A stretch of DNA of 7,990 nucleotides from Acidocella sp. 35-58-6 (lineage in GTDB: Bacteria; Pseudomonadota; Alphaproteobacteria; Acetobacterales; Acetobacteraceae), in the NCBI GenBank assembly GCA_002281005.1, contig NCFD01000042.1, positions 1 through 7,990 on the forward strand, given 5' to 3'. Below the pieces are notes generated by a model that saw only the letters and a program-made list of their open reading frames with translations, had not been told where the DNA came from and searched no databases. The translations under genes were made by a program, and so were the position numbers. Within the stretch, counting starts at the first letter, position 1; the number at the start of each line of letters is the position of its first letter. This document shows, one piece after another, positions 1 to 5,942 of the stretch.

Positions 1-602
1 TCCACCCGCAACCCCGGTGCTGCCACCGCCACCCTCGGCACCCAATACGCCGCCAGCAGCCCCGCCACCGCAATCAAAAGCCCCGCCGCCGCAACCACCA
101 CCGGCCCGTCAGCCAGCACAATCAACGCACCGCCCGCTACCGTGCCCGCCAAAATCCCGAGGAATGTGCCGGCTTCGATCAACCCATTGCCGCCCACCAG
201 CTCGGCCTCAGTCAATAAATCAGGTAGAATCCCGTACTTTACTGGTGAGAAAAACGCCGCCTGCACCCCCAGTCCAAACAATACCGCCAACAACGCGCCA
301 ATGTTACCCGCCAGAAACCCCAGCGCCGCCAGCCCCATCACCCCAAGCTCCCACCACTTGGTCAGCCGCACCACCTGTGACTTCTCAAACTTATCCGCCA
401 CCTGGCCCGCCACCGTGGAAAACAACGCATACGGCAAAATAAACACCCCGCCCGCCAGCGCCACCACCACCGGCCCCACATGCGCCAGCCGGTACAGCGC
501 CAGCACCACCAGCGCATTCTTGAACAAATTATCGTTCACCGCCCCCAAAGCCTGCGTCACGAACAACGCCCCAAACCGCCTGGACCCCAACAACCGCCAC
601 AT
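1..602 (-). CDS. LplT-like lysophospholipid transporter (MFS), N-terminal 200 residues, cut by window edge
   Basis: Reading the - strand from the ATG at 602 gives an open frame of 200 codons that runs off the window at base 1. It opens with SRRFGALFVTQALGAVNDNLFKNAL (residues 7-31, quoted here in overlapping form: NDNLFK at 23-28), then GQVADKFEK at 66-74 (the MFS motif-A loop), FFSPVKYGILPDLL at 117-130 and GNGLIEAGTFLGILAG at 138-153. These are hallmarks of the LplT family, which flips lysophospholipids across the inner membrane for re-acylation by Aas. Hydrophobic stretches fit at least five to six membrane helices so far. Family members are either about 400 residues alone or fused to acyltransferase and acyl-ACP ligase domains; the missing part decides which. 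In-frame GTG codons just upstream are alternative starts, but ATG at 602 matches the usual N-terminus. The gene lies 75 bases after the PAP2 gene on the same strand; no strong promoter is visible in that gap. Family assignment is firm, the exact substrate is inferred. Confidence 0.85.
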   Translation of the reverse strand, partial: MWRLLGSRRFGALFVTQALGAVNDNLFKNALVVLALYRLAHVGPVVVALAGGVFILPYALFSTVAGQVADKFEKSQVVRLTKWWELGVMGLAALGFLAGNIGALLAVLFGLGVQAAFFSPVKYGILPDLLTEAELVGGNGLIEAGTFLGILAGTVAGGALIVLADGPVVVAAAGLLIAVAGLLAAYWVPRVAVAAPGLRV

Positions 603-677
603 GCACACCCCCACCACCACGATGCCGGGGCTATAAGATAGTGGCAAGGAAGCAAGTCCGGGCGCAGGGCCTCTGGC

Positions 678-1277
678 CTAACGCCCCCGCATCATCACCC
701 GCACCCCGGCCGCAGCAGCGAAGCCGGTAAATAACCCGGCAATGGTGTCACCGGGGTAGTGGTAGCCACCACCAATCAGCCCCACCATGACAAGCGCGAT
801 GATCACAAGGCAAACAGTCGCGTATTTTGGTTTGAGAATCGCCAGCATCAGCAGCGGCGCGCTGATATAGGCGGTATGGCCAGAAGGCAGGCTGCCATAT
901 AACGGGCTGACCGTGAACGGCGAGAAGCCGTAAATATTGTCATCAATCAAAGCACGAGGCCAGGAGCGCCCAAACAACCATTTCAGCTCGTCTTTGGCAG
1001 TGGTGGCCACCAGCGTCGCGAGGCTCAGGCGCAGCAGCAGGCCATGGTGCGGCAATGCGGGTTTACCGGCAGCATGGTTGAACGCGGCCACAATGAGAAA
1101 CACCAGCGCCAGCGGCAGCGCCAGTAACGAGGGCGCCGCCATAATCTGAAAGGGCAGGGGGTTGGTGAAGGTTTGGTGCACATACAGTGCCACGGGTTCA
1201 TCCACGTAAACCACGCACACCACCACCAGCAACGCGCAAACCAGCGCATTGACTGCCACCACCCGCAACGCGCGCAT
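678..1277 (-). CDS. PAP2-superfamily membrane phosphatase
   Basis: A 199-residue integral membrane protein of the PAP2 (type 2 phosphatidic acid phosphatase) superfamily, which dephosphorylates lipid phosphates such as phosphatidic acid or undecaprenyl pyrophosphate, usually on the periplasmic face. Helices are apparent at about 5-25, 43-66, 80-95, 136-148, 152-170 and 178-195. Signature pieces seen: K99-WLFGRSWP (C1), PSGH at 131-134 (C2, His134 as acid) and GYHYPGD at 171-177 (C3, His173 as nucleophile, Asp177). Two canonical arginines are absent: the C1 Arg of K-x6-RP is Trp106, and the C3 Arg six residues before His173 is Leu167. Arg104 may take over. I recall a bacterial subgroup with FGRTWPE that has the same change, so the protein is probably active. 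The ATG lies 5 bases after the stop of the quinone oxidoreductase with no recognisable Shine-Dalgarno, which suggests translational coupling. Substrate cannot be told from sequence. Confidence 0.88.
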   Translation of the reverse strand: MRALRVVAVNALVCALLVVVCVVYVDEPVALYVHQTFTNPLPFQIMAAPSLLALPLALVFLIVAAFNHAAGKPALPHHGLLLRLSLATLVATTAKDELKWLFGRSWPRALIDDNIYGFSPFTVSPLYGSLPSGHTAYISAPLLMLAILKPKYATVCLVIIALVMVGLIGGGYHYPGDTIAGLFTGFAAAAGVRVMMRGR

Positions 1278-1282
1278 GGGTT

Positions 1283-2254
1283 TTATGGAATCAGAACGGT
1301 ACTGCCAGTAGTCTTGCGAGCTTCCAACGCGGTATGAGCGGCGGCCGCTTCGGCCAACGGGAAGGTCTGGTTCACCCTAATTTTCACCGCCCCTGAAGCC
1401 ACCACGTCAAACAATGCCGCCGCCGATTTCACGATATCCGCACGCGAGGCGGTATAAGTTGCCAGCGTCGGCCTGGTGAGAAACAAACTCCCTTTGGCGG
1501 CCAGCATCGCGGTATCCACCGGCGGCACCGGGCCGGAGGCACTGCCGTAAGTTACCATCATCCCCAGCGGGGCCAGGCAATCAATGCTAGCCATAAACGT
1601 ATCCTTGCCAACCGCATCATATACCACCGGCACCATTGCGCCCTCGGTGATCCGCTTCACATCCGCCGCCAGCGTCGCATGCCCAATAATCACATGATGC
1701 GCCCCATGCGCCTTGGCCAGCTCGGCTTTATCCGGGGTCGAGACCACACCAATAACGTTGGCGCCGATATGTTTCGCCCATTGGCACAAAATCAGCCCCA
1801 CGCCACCGGCGGCGGCATGTACCAAAATCGTCTGGCCTTTTTGCACCTTGAAGGTCCGCAGCAACAAATACTCTGCGGTCATGCCTTGCAGCATCATCGC
1901 CGCCCCGGTGTTGAAATCGATGCTATCCGGCAGCTTCACCAGCCGGTCCGCCGGGATCACCCGCTCGGTGGCATAAGCCCCCAGGGGCCCACCTTGGTAG
2001 GCCACCCGATCACCCACCTCGAGGTCCTTCACCTCAGCGCCCACCGCCAGCACCACTCCGGCGCCTTCCAGGCCAGGGGTGGCGGGCAGGGCGGTTTTAT
2101 ACAGCCCGGTGCGGAAATACACATCGATGTAATTCAGCCCCACCGCCGCATGGCGGATCAACGCCTCGGTCGGCCCGGGCTGCGGGGTTGGCACGCTTTC
2201 CCATTTCAACACGCCGGGGCCACCGACCTCATGCATCCGGATCGCCTTAGACAT
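1283..2254 (-). CDS. qor: NADPH:quinone oxidoreductase, zinc-independent MDR family
   Basis: A 323-residue cytosolic oxidoreductase of the medium-chain dehydrogenase/reductase superfamily, quinone oxidoreductase (QOR) branch, transferring hydride from NADPH to quinones or other activated carbonyl/enone acceptors. The N-terminal GroES-like domain (about 1-125) carries GLNYIDVYFRTGLY at 39-52 and PGLEGAGVV at 60-68, both typical of QOR. The Rossmann domain follows, with the nucleotide-binding AAAGGVG at 147-153 and the GANVIGVVST strand at 164-173. The zinc-ligand cysteines and structural-zinc loop of alcohol dehydrogenases are missing, as expected for this branch. Length equals the family norm of about 325. 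The ATG at 2254 is supported by GGAG seven bases upstream. It is the second gene after ogt (17-base gap) and ends 5 bases before the PAP2 start, so it is very likely co-transcribed. A role in detoxifying electrophiles next to a DNA-alkylation repair gene is an inference from context. Confidence 0.93.
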   Translation of the reverse strand: MSKAIRMHEVGGPGVLKWESVPTPQPGPTEALIRHAAVGLNYIDVYFRTGLYKTALPATPGLEGAGVVLAVGAEVKDLEVGDRVAYQGGPLGAYATERVIPADRLVKLPDSIDFNTGAAMMLQGMTAEYLLLRTFKVQKGQTILVHAAAGGVGLILCQWAKHIGANVIGVVSTPDKAELAKAHGAHHVIIGHATLAADVKRITEGAMVPVVYDAVGKDTFMASIDCLAPLGMMVTYGSASGPVPPVDTAMLAAKGSLFLTRPTLATYTASRADIVKSAAALFDVVASGAVKIRVNQTFPLAEAAAAHTALEARKTTGSTVLIP

Positions 2255-2261
2255 TCATCTG

Positions 2262-2265
2262 CTCC
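2262..2265 (-). promoter_or_regulatory. Ribosome binding site of the quinone oxidoreductase gene
   Basis: GGAG on the - strand, 7 bases before the ATG at 2254, inside the 17-base gap after the ogt stop. It confirms the start and shows that qor has its own translation initiation within the operon. Confidence 0.7.
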
Positions 2266-2271
2266 AAAGTT

Positions 2272-2721
2272 TCAAGTTTTGCCGCCGCGTTCCAATCCCA
2301 ACAGCCAGAGCTTGGTTTCCAGCCCCTCACCACCGGAGTAGCCCCCTAGGCCGTTTGTTGCCACCACCCGGTGACAAGGAATAAATATCGGGATCGGATT
2401 GGCCGCATTGGCCCCACCCACTGACCGCGCCGACCCACCGGCCAGCCGCGCAATATCGATATAGCTGCGGGTTTCGCCCGCCGGAATGTCCCGCAACGCC
2501 TGCCACACTTTCAGCCGGTACGGCGTGCCATGCGGTGCCAGCGGCAAATCAGGCGCCATCGGCTTGCCATCAAAATAATCATCGAGTGCGGCTTTCGCCC
2601 GCCGCAATAACGGGGTGGCTTCCTGGTCACGCCCCCAGCCCCAGTCCAGCGACACGATTTCCCCCGCCTCCTCAGAGATGGTCAGGTCACCAACCGGCGA
2701 ATGAAGCGACAATTGCGGCAA
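2272..2721 (-). CDS. ogt: Methylated-DNA-[protein]-cysteine S-methyltransferase (Ogt type)
   Basis: A suicide DNA-repair enzyme that moves the alkyl group from O6-alkylguanine (and O4-alkylthymine) to its own cysteine. From the start chosen here it has 149 residues. The N-terminal RNase-H-like domain begins LSLHSPVGDLTISEE. The C-terminal winged-helix DNA-binding domain has SYIDIARLAG, then RSVGGANAANPIPIFIPCHRV, quoted in part: the Arg-finger region RSVGGAN at 99-105 and the active-site PCHRV at 115-119 with Cys116 as acceptor. The GYSGG loop follows. All key residues are present, so it should be active. The frame stays open to a TTG at 2766, but the TTG at 2721 has GGAG six bases upstream and gives the usual N-terminus, so it is preferred. 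No Ada regulatory domain is attached. It heads the - strand operon with qor and the PAP2 gene. The control region upstream is shared with the divergent autotransporter. Confidence 0.93.
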   Translation of the reverse strand: MPQLSLHSPVGDLTISEEAGEIVSLDWGWGRDQEATPLLRRAKAALDDYFDGKPMAPDLPLAPHGTPYRLKVWQALRDIPAGETRSYIDIARLAGGSARSVGGANAANPIPIFIPCHRVVATNGLGGYSGGEGLETKLWLLGLERGGKT

Positions 2722-2727
2722 AGAAGT

Positions 2728-2731
2728 CTCC
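2728..2731 (-). promoter_or_regulatory. Ribosome binding site deciding the TTG start of ogt
   Basis: GGAG on the - strand, 6 bases before the TTG at 2721-2719. The upstream TTG at 2766 has only a GC-rich stretch before it and would add 15 residues (GAGAAIACALLETS-type) that do not belong to the family. This is the main reason for choosing the shorter protein. Confidence 0.6.
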
Positions 2732-2809
2732 AATAGGGCGCACGCTATCGCGGCCCCGGCCCCCAAGCAAGCGCTCCCACGCTCCAGCGCCGCAAATCAC
2801 CCCGGGTTT

Positions 2810-2852
2810 CTACCTAGGGCCGTTGGGCACCACAGCACATCACCTTAGGTAG
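2810..2852. repeat. Imperfect 10-bp inverted repeat in the divergent control region
   Basis: CTACCTAGGG at 2810-2819 pairs with CCTTAGGTAG at 2843-2852 with one mismatch (9 of 10), around a 23-base loop. The outer seven bases, CTACCTA/TAGGTAG, are perfect. It sits about midway between the ogt start (2721) and the autotransporter start (2943), where an operator for one or both genes would be expected. No T-run follows on either strand, so an intrinsic terminator is unlikely. The function is inferred from position only. Confidence 0.4.
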
Positions 2853-2907
2853 TTTCCGAGGCTATTCGCTGTGCTTCAACTCAGCTTATCACGTGGCTTT
2901 GCTACGC

Positions 2908-2922
2908 CATCAAAATAATACC
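2908..2922 (+). promoter_or_regulatory. AT-rich promoter-like element before the autotransporter gene
   Basis: CATCAAAATAATACC stands out from its GC-rich surroundings, 20 bases before the ATG. It contains AATAAT (five of six matches to the -10 consensus), but I find no good -35 at 15-18 bases; TTATCA at 2886-2891 is a weak candidate. A near copy (TATCGAAATAATACC, 13 of 15 identical) precedes the next + strand gene at 5259-5273. Confidence 0.35.
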
Positions 2923-2930
2923 ACCCGTCC

Positions 2931-2935
2931 AGGAG
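2931..2935 (+). promoter_or_regulatory. Ribosome binding site of the autotransporter gene
   Basis: AGGAG, 7 bases before the ATG at 2943. It is a strong site at ideal spacing, and it fixes the start directly before a clear signal peptide. Confidence 0.75.
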
Positions 2936-2942
2936 CCGCGCC

Positions 2943-5180
2943 ATGAAGCCTATCACCGCCTCGCTTACCGTCGCCGTGGCCCTTACCGCCTGGGCCCCCG
3001 CCAGCTTCGCACAGCGTCAATCCGCCGTTGGCCCTGGCAACATCCCGCTCAGTGCCAGCGGCACAACCTACGGCGTGGACATGACCGGATCCGCCACCAC
3101 CGGCACCCTCATCGTCGGCACCGTCGGCGGCCCTGAGACTGATATTTTCACCAACAACACCGCACTCGCCATCACGCCGCTGGCCGTCTCAACTGACGCC
3201 TCAAACCAGTCCAGCATCCTCTTCAACAGCAGCTCAACAGTGTATGGCGGCATCGGCACCATCCTCCCCGGCGGGCCGGTTTTCCTTAACATCTCAGGGG
3301 CCACCGCCAATTCAACGGTCAATTTCCTCGGCGGCGTCTATGCCACCACCATCGATGTCACCGGCACCGGCACAATGAATTTCAACAATGGCGGCTTTAA
3401 CGATGGCGCCACCAACTTCGGTGCCGACGGCACCGTGTCGCTGGCCCCCAACACCACGCTCATCGGTGCCCTCACCACCACCGCCGGGGCTGATACCGGC
3501 ACCCTCAACCTTGGCAATGCCAGTGAGCTGAATGGCGCGGCCGGCGGTGCCATCGGGCTGAAAGCCATCAACGTGCTCGGCGGCAGCAACCTCGCGGGCG
3601 GGTCCGCCACCATCTCCGGCGCGGTCGATGCCTACGCCATCAACCTTGGCACCAATACCCTGAATATCGGCGGCGCCTTGACCCTTGCCAACATGACCCC
3701 CAGCGGGGTCATCAACACCACCATCGCCAGCCAGTCAGTGTATGGCAACATCCGGGTCAGCGGCAGCACCAGCCTCGGCCCCACTTTGTCGGTACTGGTG
3801 GCCGTGCCGGCCGGCGCCCTCATCAATGTCGGCTCACAATTCAACATTGTGGCCTCCAATTCGGCCCAAAGCGGCACCTCCGGCAGCGTTGTCACCGTAC
3901 AGGACCCCACCAACCCGCTCTATAAATTTGCGCCATTTCCATTGGCAGGCACCGCCCTCGGGCTGGTTGAGATCATCGCGGTCAGCACACCATTGCAGGC
4001 CCCTCTCACCCCCACGCCTGGCAACCCCATTCCACCGACCCAACCGATCGCCGCCCCGCTGGTCCCCATAGTGGTCAACCTGCCGCCAACCCCCGGCGTT
4101 ACCAGCGTGATCACCGCCATCAACAGCCTCACCACCGCCCCGGCGGTCGATAACGCCATCGCCCAGCTTGCCCCCAGCACCGCCGCCATGGCCGCCCCCC
4201 TCGTGGCCTTCCAAGGCAGCCGGGAGTTCCAAAACCTCATCGCCGCCCGCCTGCAAAACACCGTCTGCAGCGACATCAACAACCGCCAGGCCACCCTCGA
4301 TGCCGCCGCCGCGTGCCAGGGCGTTGAGCCCAAAGCCGGCTGGTGGCTCAAAGGCTTTGGCTATGAGGGCGACCAAAGCGCCCAGCATGGCTACAGCGCT
4401 TACCAATCCACCATCGTCGGCACCATGGTTGGGTTCGACACCCCGATCGATGCCAACACCCGCGTCGGCATCGGCTTGGGCTACGCCCATACGGGCATCT
4501 CGCAAAAATCCGGCATCGCCAGCAGCACAGATTCCAGCACCTACCAGGCCACCGCCTATGTCGGCCACGACATCGGCCCCTGGTTCATGGATGCCGACCT
4601 CGCCTTCGGCTGGAATGATTACACCGGCCGCCGCCAAATTTCCCTGCCCGGTGTCAGCCTCTCACCCCATGCCAATTACGACGGCCAGCAATATTCCGCC
4701 TTTGCCATCACCGGCTATAATTTCTACGCGGGCACCGTTACCTTCACCCCGCTTGCCTCGCTGCAATACACCAAGGTCAACCTCGCCAGCTATCATGAAA
4801 CCGGCGCTGGCGATGTTGGCCTGAACGTCAAATCGCAAAGCTATAATTTCCTGGAATCCGGCCTTGGCGCCCGTATCTCAGATAACCTGCACTACGGCGC
4901 CCTCACTTACGTACCAGACCTGCACGCCAAATGGCTGCATGAGCTGAACAACCCCAGCATCAGCCAGTCCGCCGCCTTTGCCGCCGCCAGCTCATCCTAC
5001 TTCAGCACCCCCGGAATGAAGCCGCCCGCCGACACCTTCGATATCGGCGCCGGCCTCACCTTGCTCTCATGCGCATGCACCGCCCGCACCTGGTCCATTG
5101 AAGCCGTGTATGACCATTATTTCAGCGCCGGTGGCGCCAGCGCCGACCAAGGGATGCTGCGCTACACCCACACCTTTTGA
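2943..5180 (+). CDS. Autotransporter with C-terminal outer-membrane beta-barrel (type Va secretion)
   Basis: A 745-residue protein that should export its own passenger across the outer membrane. Residues 1-23 form a signal peptide (Lys2, hydrophobic core to about 19, cleavage after SFA at 21-23). Residues 24-345 are a passenger rich in Gly, Ser, Thr, Asn and Ala with strand-turn patterns such as GTLNLGNASELNGAAGG and SATISGAVDAYAINLG, consistent with a beta-helix. A Pro-rich segment covers about 349-385, then helix-like sequence VDNAIAQLAPS...REFQNLIAARLQN to about 440, which would lie in the barrel pore. The barrel (autotransporter domain, about 466-745) begins GWWLKGFGYEGD and ends LRYTHTF with a terminal Phe, the signal for the BAM complex. 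Cysteines occur at 442, 458, 710 and 712, which is unusual for this class. No protease triad or known adhesin motif is seen, so the passenger function is unknown. The next secreted-protein gene starts 108 bases after the stop. No convincing terminator separates them. Confidence 0.9.
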   Translation: MKPITASLTVAVALTAWAPASFAQRQSAVGPGNIPLSASGTTYGVDMTGSATTGTLIVGTVGGPETDIFTNNTALAITPLAVSTDASNQSSILFNSSSTVYGGIGTILPGGPVFLNISGATANSTVNFLGGVYATTIDVTGTGTMNFNNGGFNDGATNFGADGTVSLAPNTTLIGALTTTAGADTGTLNLGNASELNGAAGGAIGLKAINVLGGSNLAGGSATISGAVDAYAINLGTNTLNIGGALTLANMTPSGVINTTIASQSVYGNIRVSGSTSLGPTLSVLVAVPAGALINVGSQFNIVASNSAQSGTSGSVVTVQDPTNPLYKFAPFPLAGTALGLVEIIAVSTPLQAPLTPTPGNPIPPTQPIAAPLVPIVVNLPPTPGVTSVITAINSLTTAPAVDNAIAQLAPSTAAMAAPLVAFQGSREFQNLIAARLQNTVCSDINNRQATLDAAAACQGVEPKAGWWLKGFGYEGDQSAQHGYSAYQSTIVGTMVGFDTPIDANTRVGIGLGYAHTGISQKSGIASSTDSSTYQATAYVGHDIGPWFMDADLAFGWNDYTGRRQISLPGVSLSPHANYDGQQYSAFAITGYNFYAGTVTFTPLASLQYTKVNLASYHETGAGDVGLNVKSQSYNFLESGLGARISDNLHYGALTYVPDLHAKWLHELNNPSISQSAAFAAASSSYFSTPGMKPPADTFDIGAGLTLLSCACTARTWSIEAVYDHYFSAGGASADQGMLRYTHTF

Positions 5181-5221
5181 ACACCACGCAACACCGCCGC
5201 CCCGCCTCCCAATTCACTTGC

Positions 5222-5240
5222 CCCAATCCCGTTCATTGGG
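5222..5240. repeat. Short inverted repeat between the autotransporter and repeat-protein genes
   Basis: CCCAAT at 5222-5227 and ATTGGG at 5235-5240 form a perfect 6-bp stem with a 7-base loop, 42 bases after the autotransporter stop. No T-run follows, so it is a poor intrinsic terminator. It ends 2 bases before the candidate -35 at 5243 and could instead be an operator. Function unproven. Confidence 0.35.
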
Positions 5241-5242
5241 TA

Positions 5243-5270
5243 TTAACAACCAACGGACTATCGAAATAAT
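5243..5270 (+). promoter_or_regulatory. Candidate sigma-70-type promoter of the repeat-protein gene
   Basis: TTAACA at 5243-5248 (five of six to the -35 consensus) and AATAAT at 5265-5270 (five of six to the -10 consensus) are separated by 16 bases. Transcription would start near 5277, leaving only about 12 bases before the ATG at 5289. It is the best promoter match in the window. If real, the repeat protein can be expressed independently of the autotransporter. Confidence 0.5.
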
Positions 5271-5288
5271 ACCGTTGACTGATCGGGT

Positions 5289-5900
5289 ATGATGATGCGT
5301 CGTTTTTTCAAAATATCTGCCATCGTGAGCGCTGTCATCATCGCGTCCATCGCCGCACGCGCCACACCCGCCGCCGCATCACAACCCTCGCTGGTATACA
5401 GCTTTTACACCGGCCCGCTCATCGGCCAGATGCTCAGCTACGGCATGACCCATGGCACGCCCGCCTTCGCCATTGGCGCACCATGTGCCGATGGTAACGG
5501 CTCCTACGGTGTCACCGTCGCCGCCTCCACCATCCCGCTGGTGCCTGGCACGTCGCTCACCTGCCAATATACCACTGGCCGCAAAGCAGGCTTAACCCAG
5601 AGCTTCGTTGGCATCCCCAACATGCAACCTTTGCCCGTTGGTGCCCCCTGCACCGACCGGGTGGGCGACTATGGCATTACCATCGCGGATTTTTTCAGCA
5701 CCACGCCGATGACAGGCGTTAAACCGCTGAACGACAATCCGGCCATTCCGGTGTTCTCCGGCGCCGGTCTTGCTTGTCATTATCTGGTGGGTGACAGGGC
5801 CGGCCAGACCCAAAGCTTCGCCCACCTGCCCGGCGTCAGCCCGCTACCGCCCGGCACCCCCTGCACTGACGGTATGGGCAGCGGCGGCATTACCGAATAA
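5289..5900 (+). CDS. Secreted protein of unknown function with three Cys-containing repeats
   Basis: I do not recognise this 203-residue protein. Residues 1-30 look like a Sec signal peptide: MMMRRFFK, a hydrophobic core at about 9-22, and ATPAAA before a likely cleavage after Ala30. The rest is three diverged copies of a unit of about 42 residues (38-78, 92-133, 163-203). The shared core reads G-x3-(L/Q)-T-Q-S-F, then P-L-P-x-G-x-P-C-T-D-x3-G-x-x-G-(I/V)-T. The spacing Gly to Cys is 20 residues in each copy (46/66, 101/121, 172/192) and Cys to the G-(I/V)-T is constant too. Copies 2 and 3 have an additional Cys (92, 163) that copy 1 lacks, giving five cysteines in all. The protein stops right at the end of copy 3. 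The mature protein is probably periplasmic or extracellular. It follows the autotransporter in the same direction. Start: three consecutive ATG codons (5289, 5292, 5295) with no strong Shine-Dalgarno (only TCGGG), so the exact one is open. Confidence 0.82.
   Translation: MMMRRFFKISAIVSAVIIASIAARATPAAASQPSLVYSFYTGPLIGQMLSYGMTHGTPAFAIGAPCADGNGSYGVTVAASTIPLVPGTSLTCQYTTGRKAGLTQSFVGIPNMQPLPVGAPCTDRVGDYGITIADFFSTTPMTGVKPLNDNPAIPVFSGAGLACHYLVGDRAGQTQSFAHLPGVSPLPPGTPCTDGMGSGGITE
5400..5897 (+). repeat. Three internal protein repeats of about 42 codons
   Basis: Repeat 1 spans 5400-5522, repeat 2 5562-5687 and repeat 3 5775-5897. Spacers are 13 and 29 codons long. Copies 2 and 3 are the closest pair, e.g. 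GLTQSF versus GQTQSF and VGAPCTDRVGDYGIT versus PGTPCTDGMGSGGIT. Copy 1 is more diverged (GQMLSY, IGAPCADGNGSYGVT) and one residue shorter near its start. DNA identity is patchy (short blocks such as AGCTTCG and CCCCCTGCAC), which points to an old duplication. Confidence 0.75.
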
Positions 5901-5942
5901 CCTCGTACGCATCCGCCACGCCGCCCGCTAGGGCAAAAAACC

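Noticed and set aside
17..636. Two overlapping + strand open frames (17-442 and 142-636), very rich in Pro, Thr and Ala.
   Set aside because: They are the antisense of the LplT-like gene, which has clear family motifs on the - strand.
603..677. A promoter for the LplT-like gene in the 75-base gap (TTGCTT or GACTTG with TATAGC).
   Set aside because: Spacing or consensus match is poor for every combination tried; read-through from the upstream operon is as likely.
2566..2579. A 14-base exact match to the autotransporter upstream element (2906-2919).
   Set aside because: It encodes DYFDG in ogt and is explained by protein coding; it is used only as a caution about the shared-element finding.
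2722..2766. An upstream TTG start for ogt giving 15 more residues.
   Set aside because: No ribosome binding site and no family similarity; the TTG at 2721 has GGAG at ideal distance.
3834..4637. A 267-codon open frame antisense to the autotransporter gene.
   Set aside because: It is Gly/Ala/Asp-rich with no domain pattern and lies wholly opposite a well supported gene; GC-rich codon bias explains its openness.
5098..5292. A 64-codon frame whose TGA stop overlaps the ATG of the repeat protein (ATGA).
   Set aside because: It overlaps the end of the autotransporter in another frame, has no ribosome binding site and no domain pattern; the overlap looks accidental.
5923..5940. A possible terminator, GCCC-GCTA-GGGC followed by AAAAAA, between the convergent repeat-protein and zapE genes.
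   Set aside because: The stem has only 4 pairs, and the homopolymer is on the wrong side for either strand: A-run after the stem on +, T-run before the stem on -.
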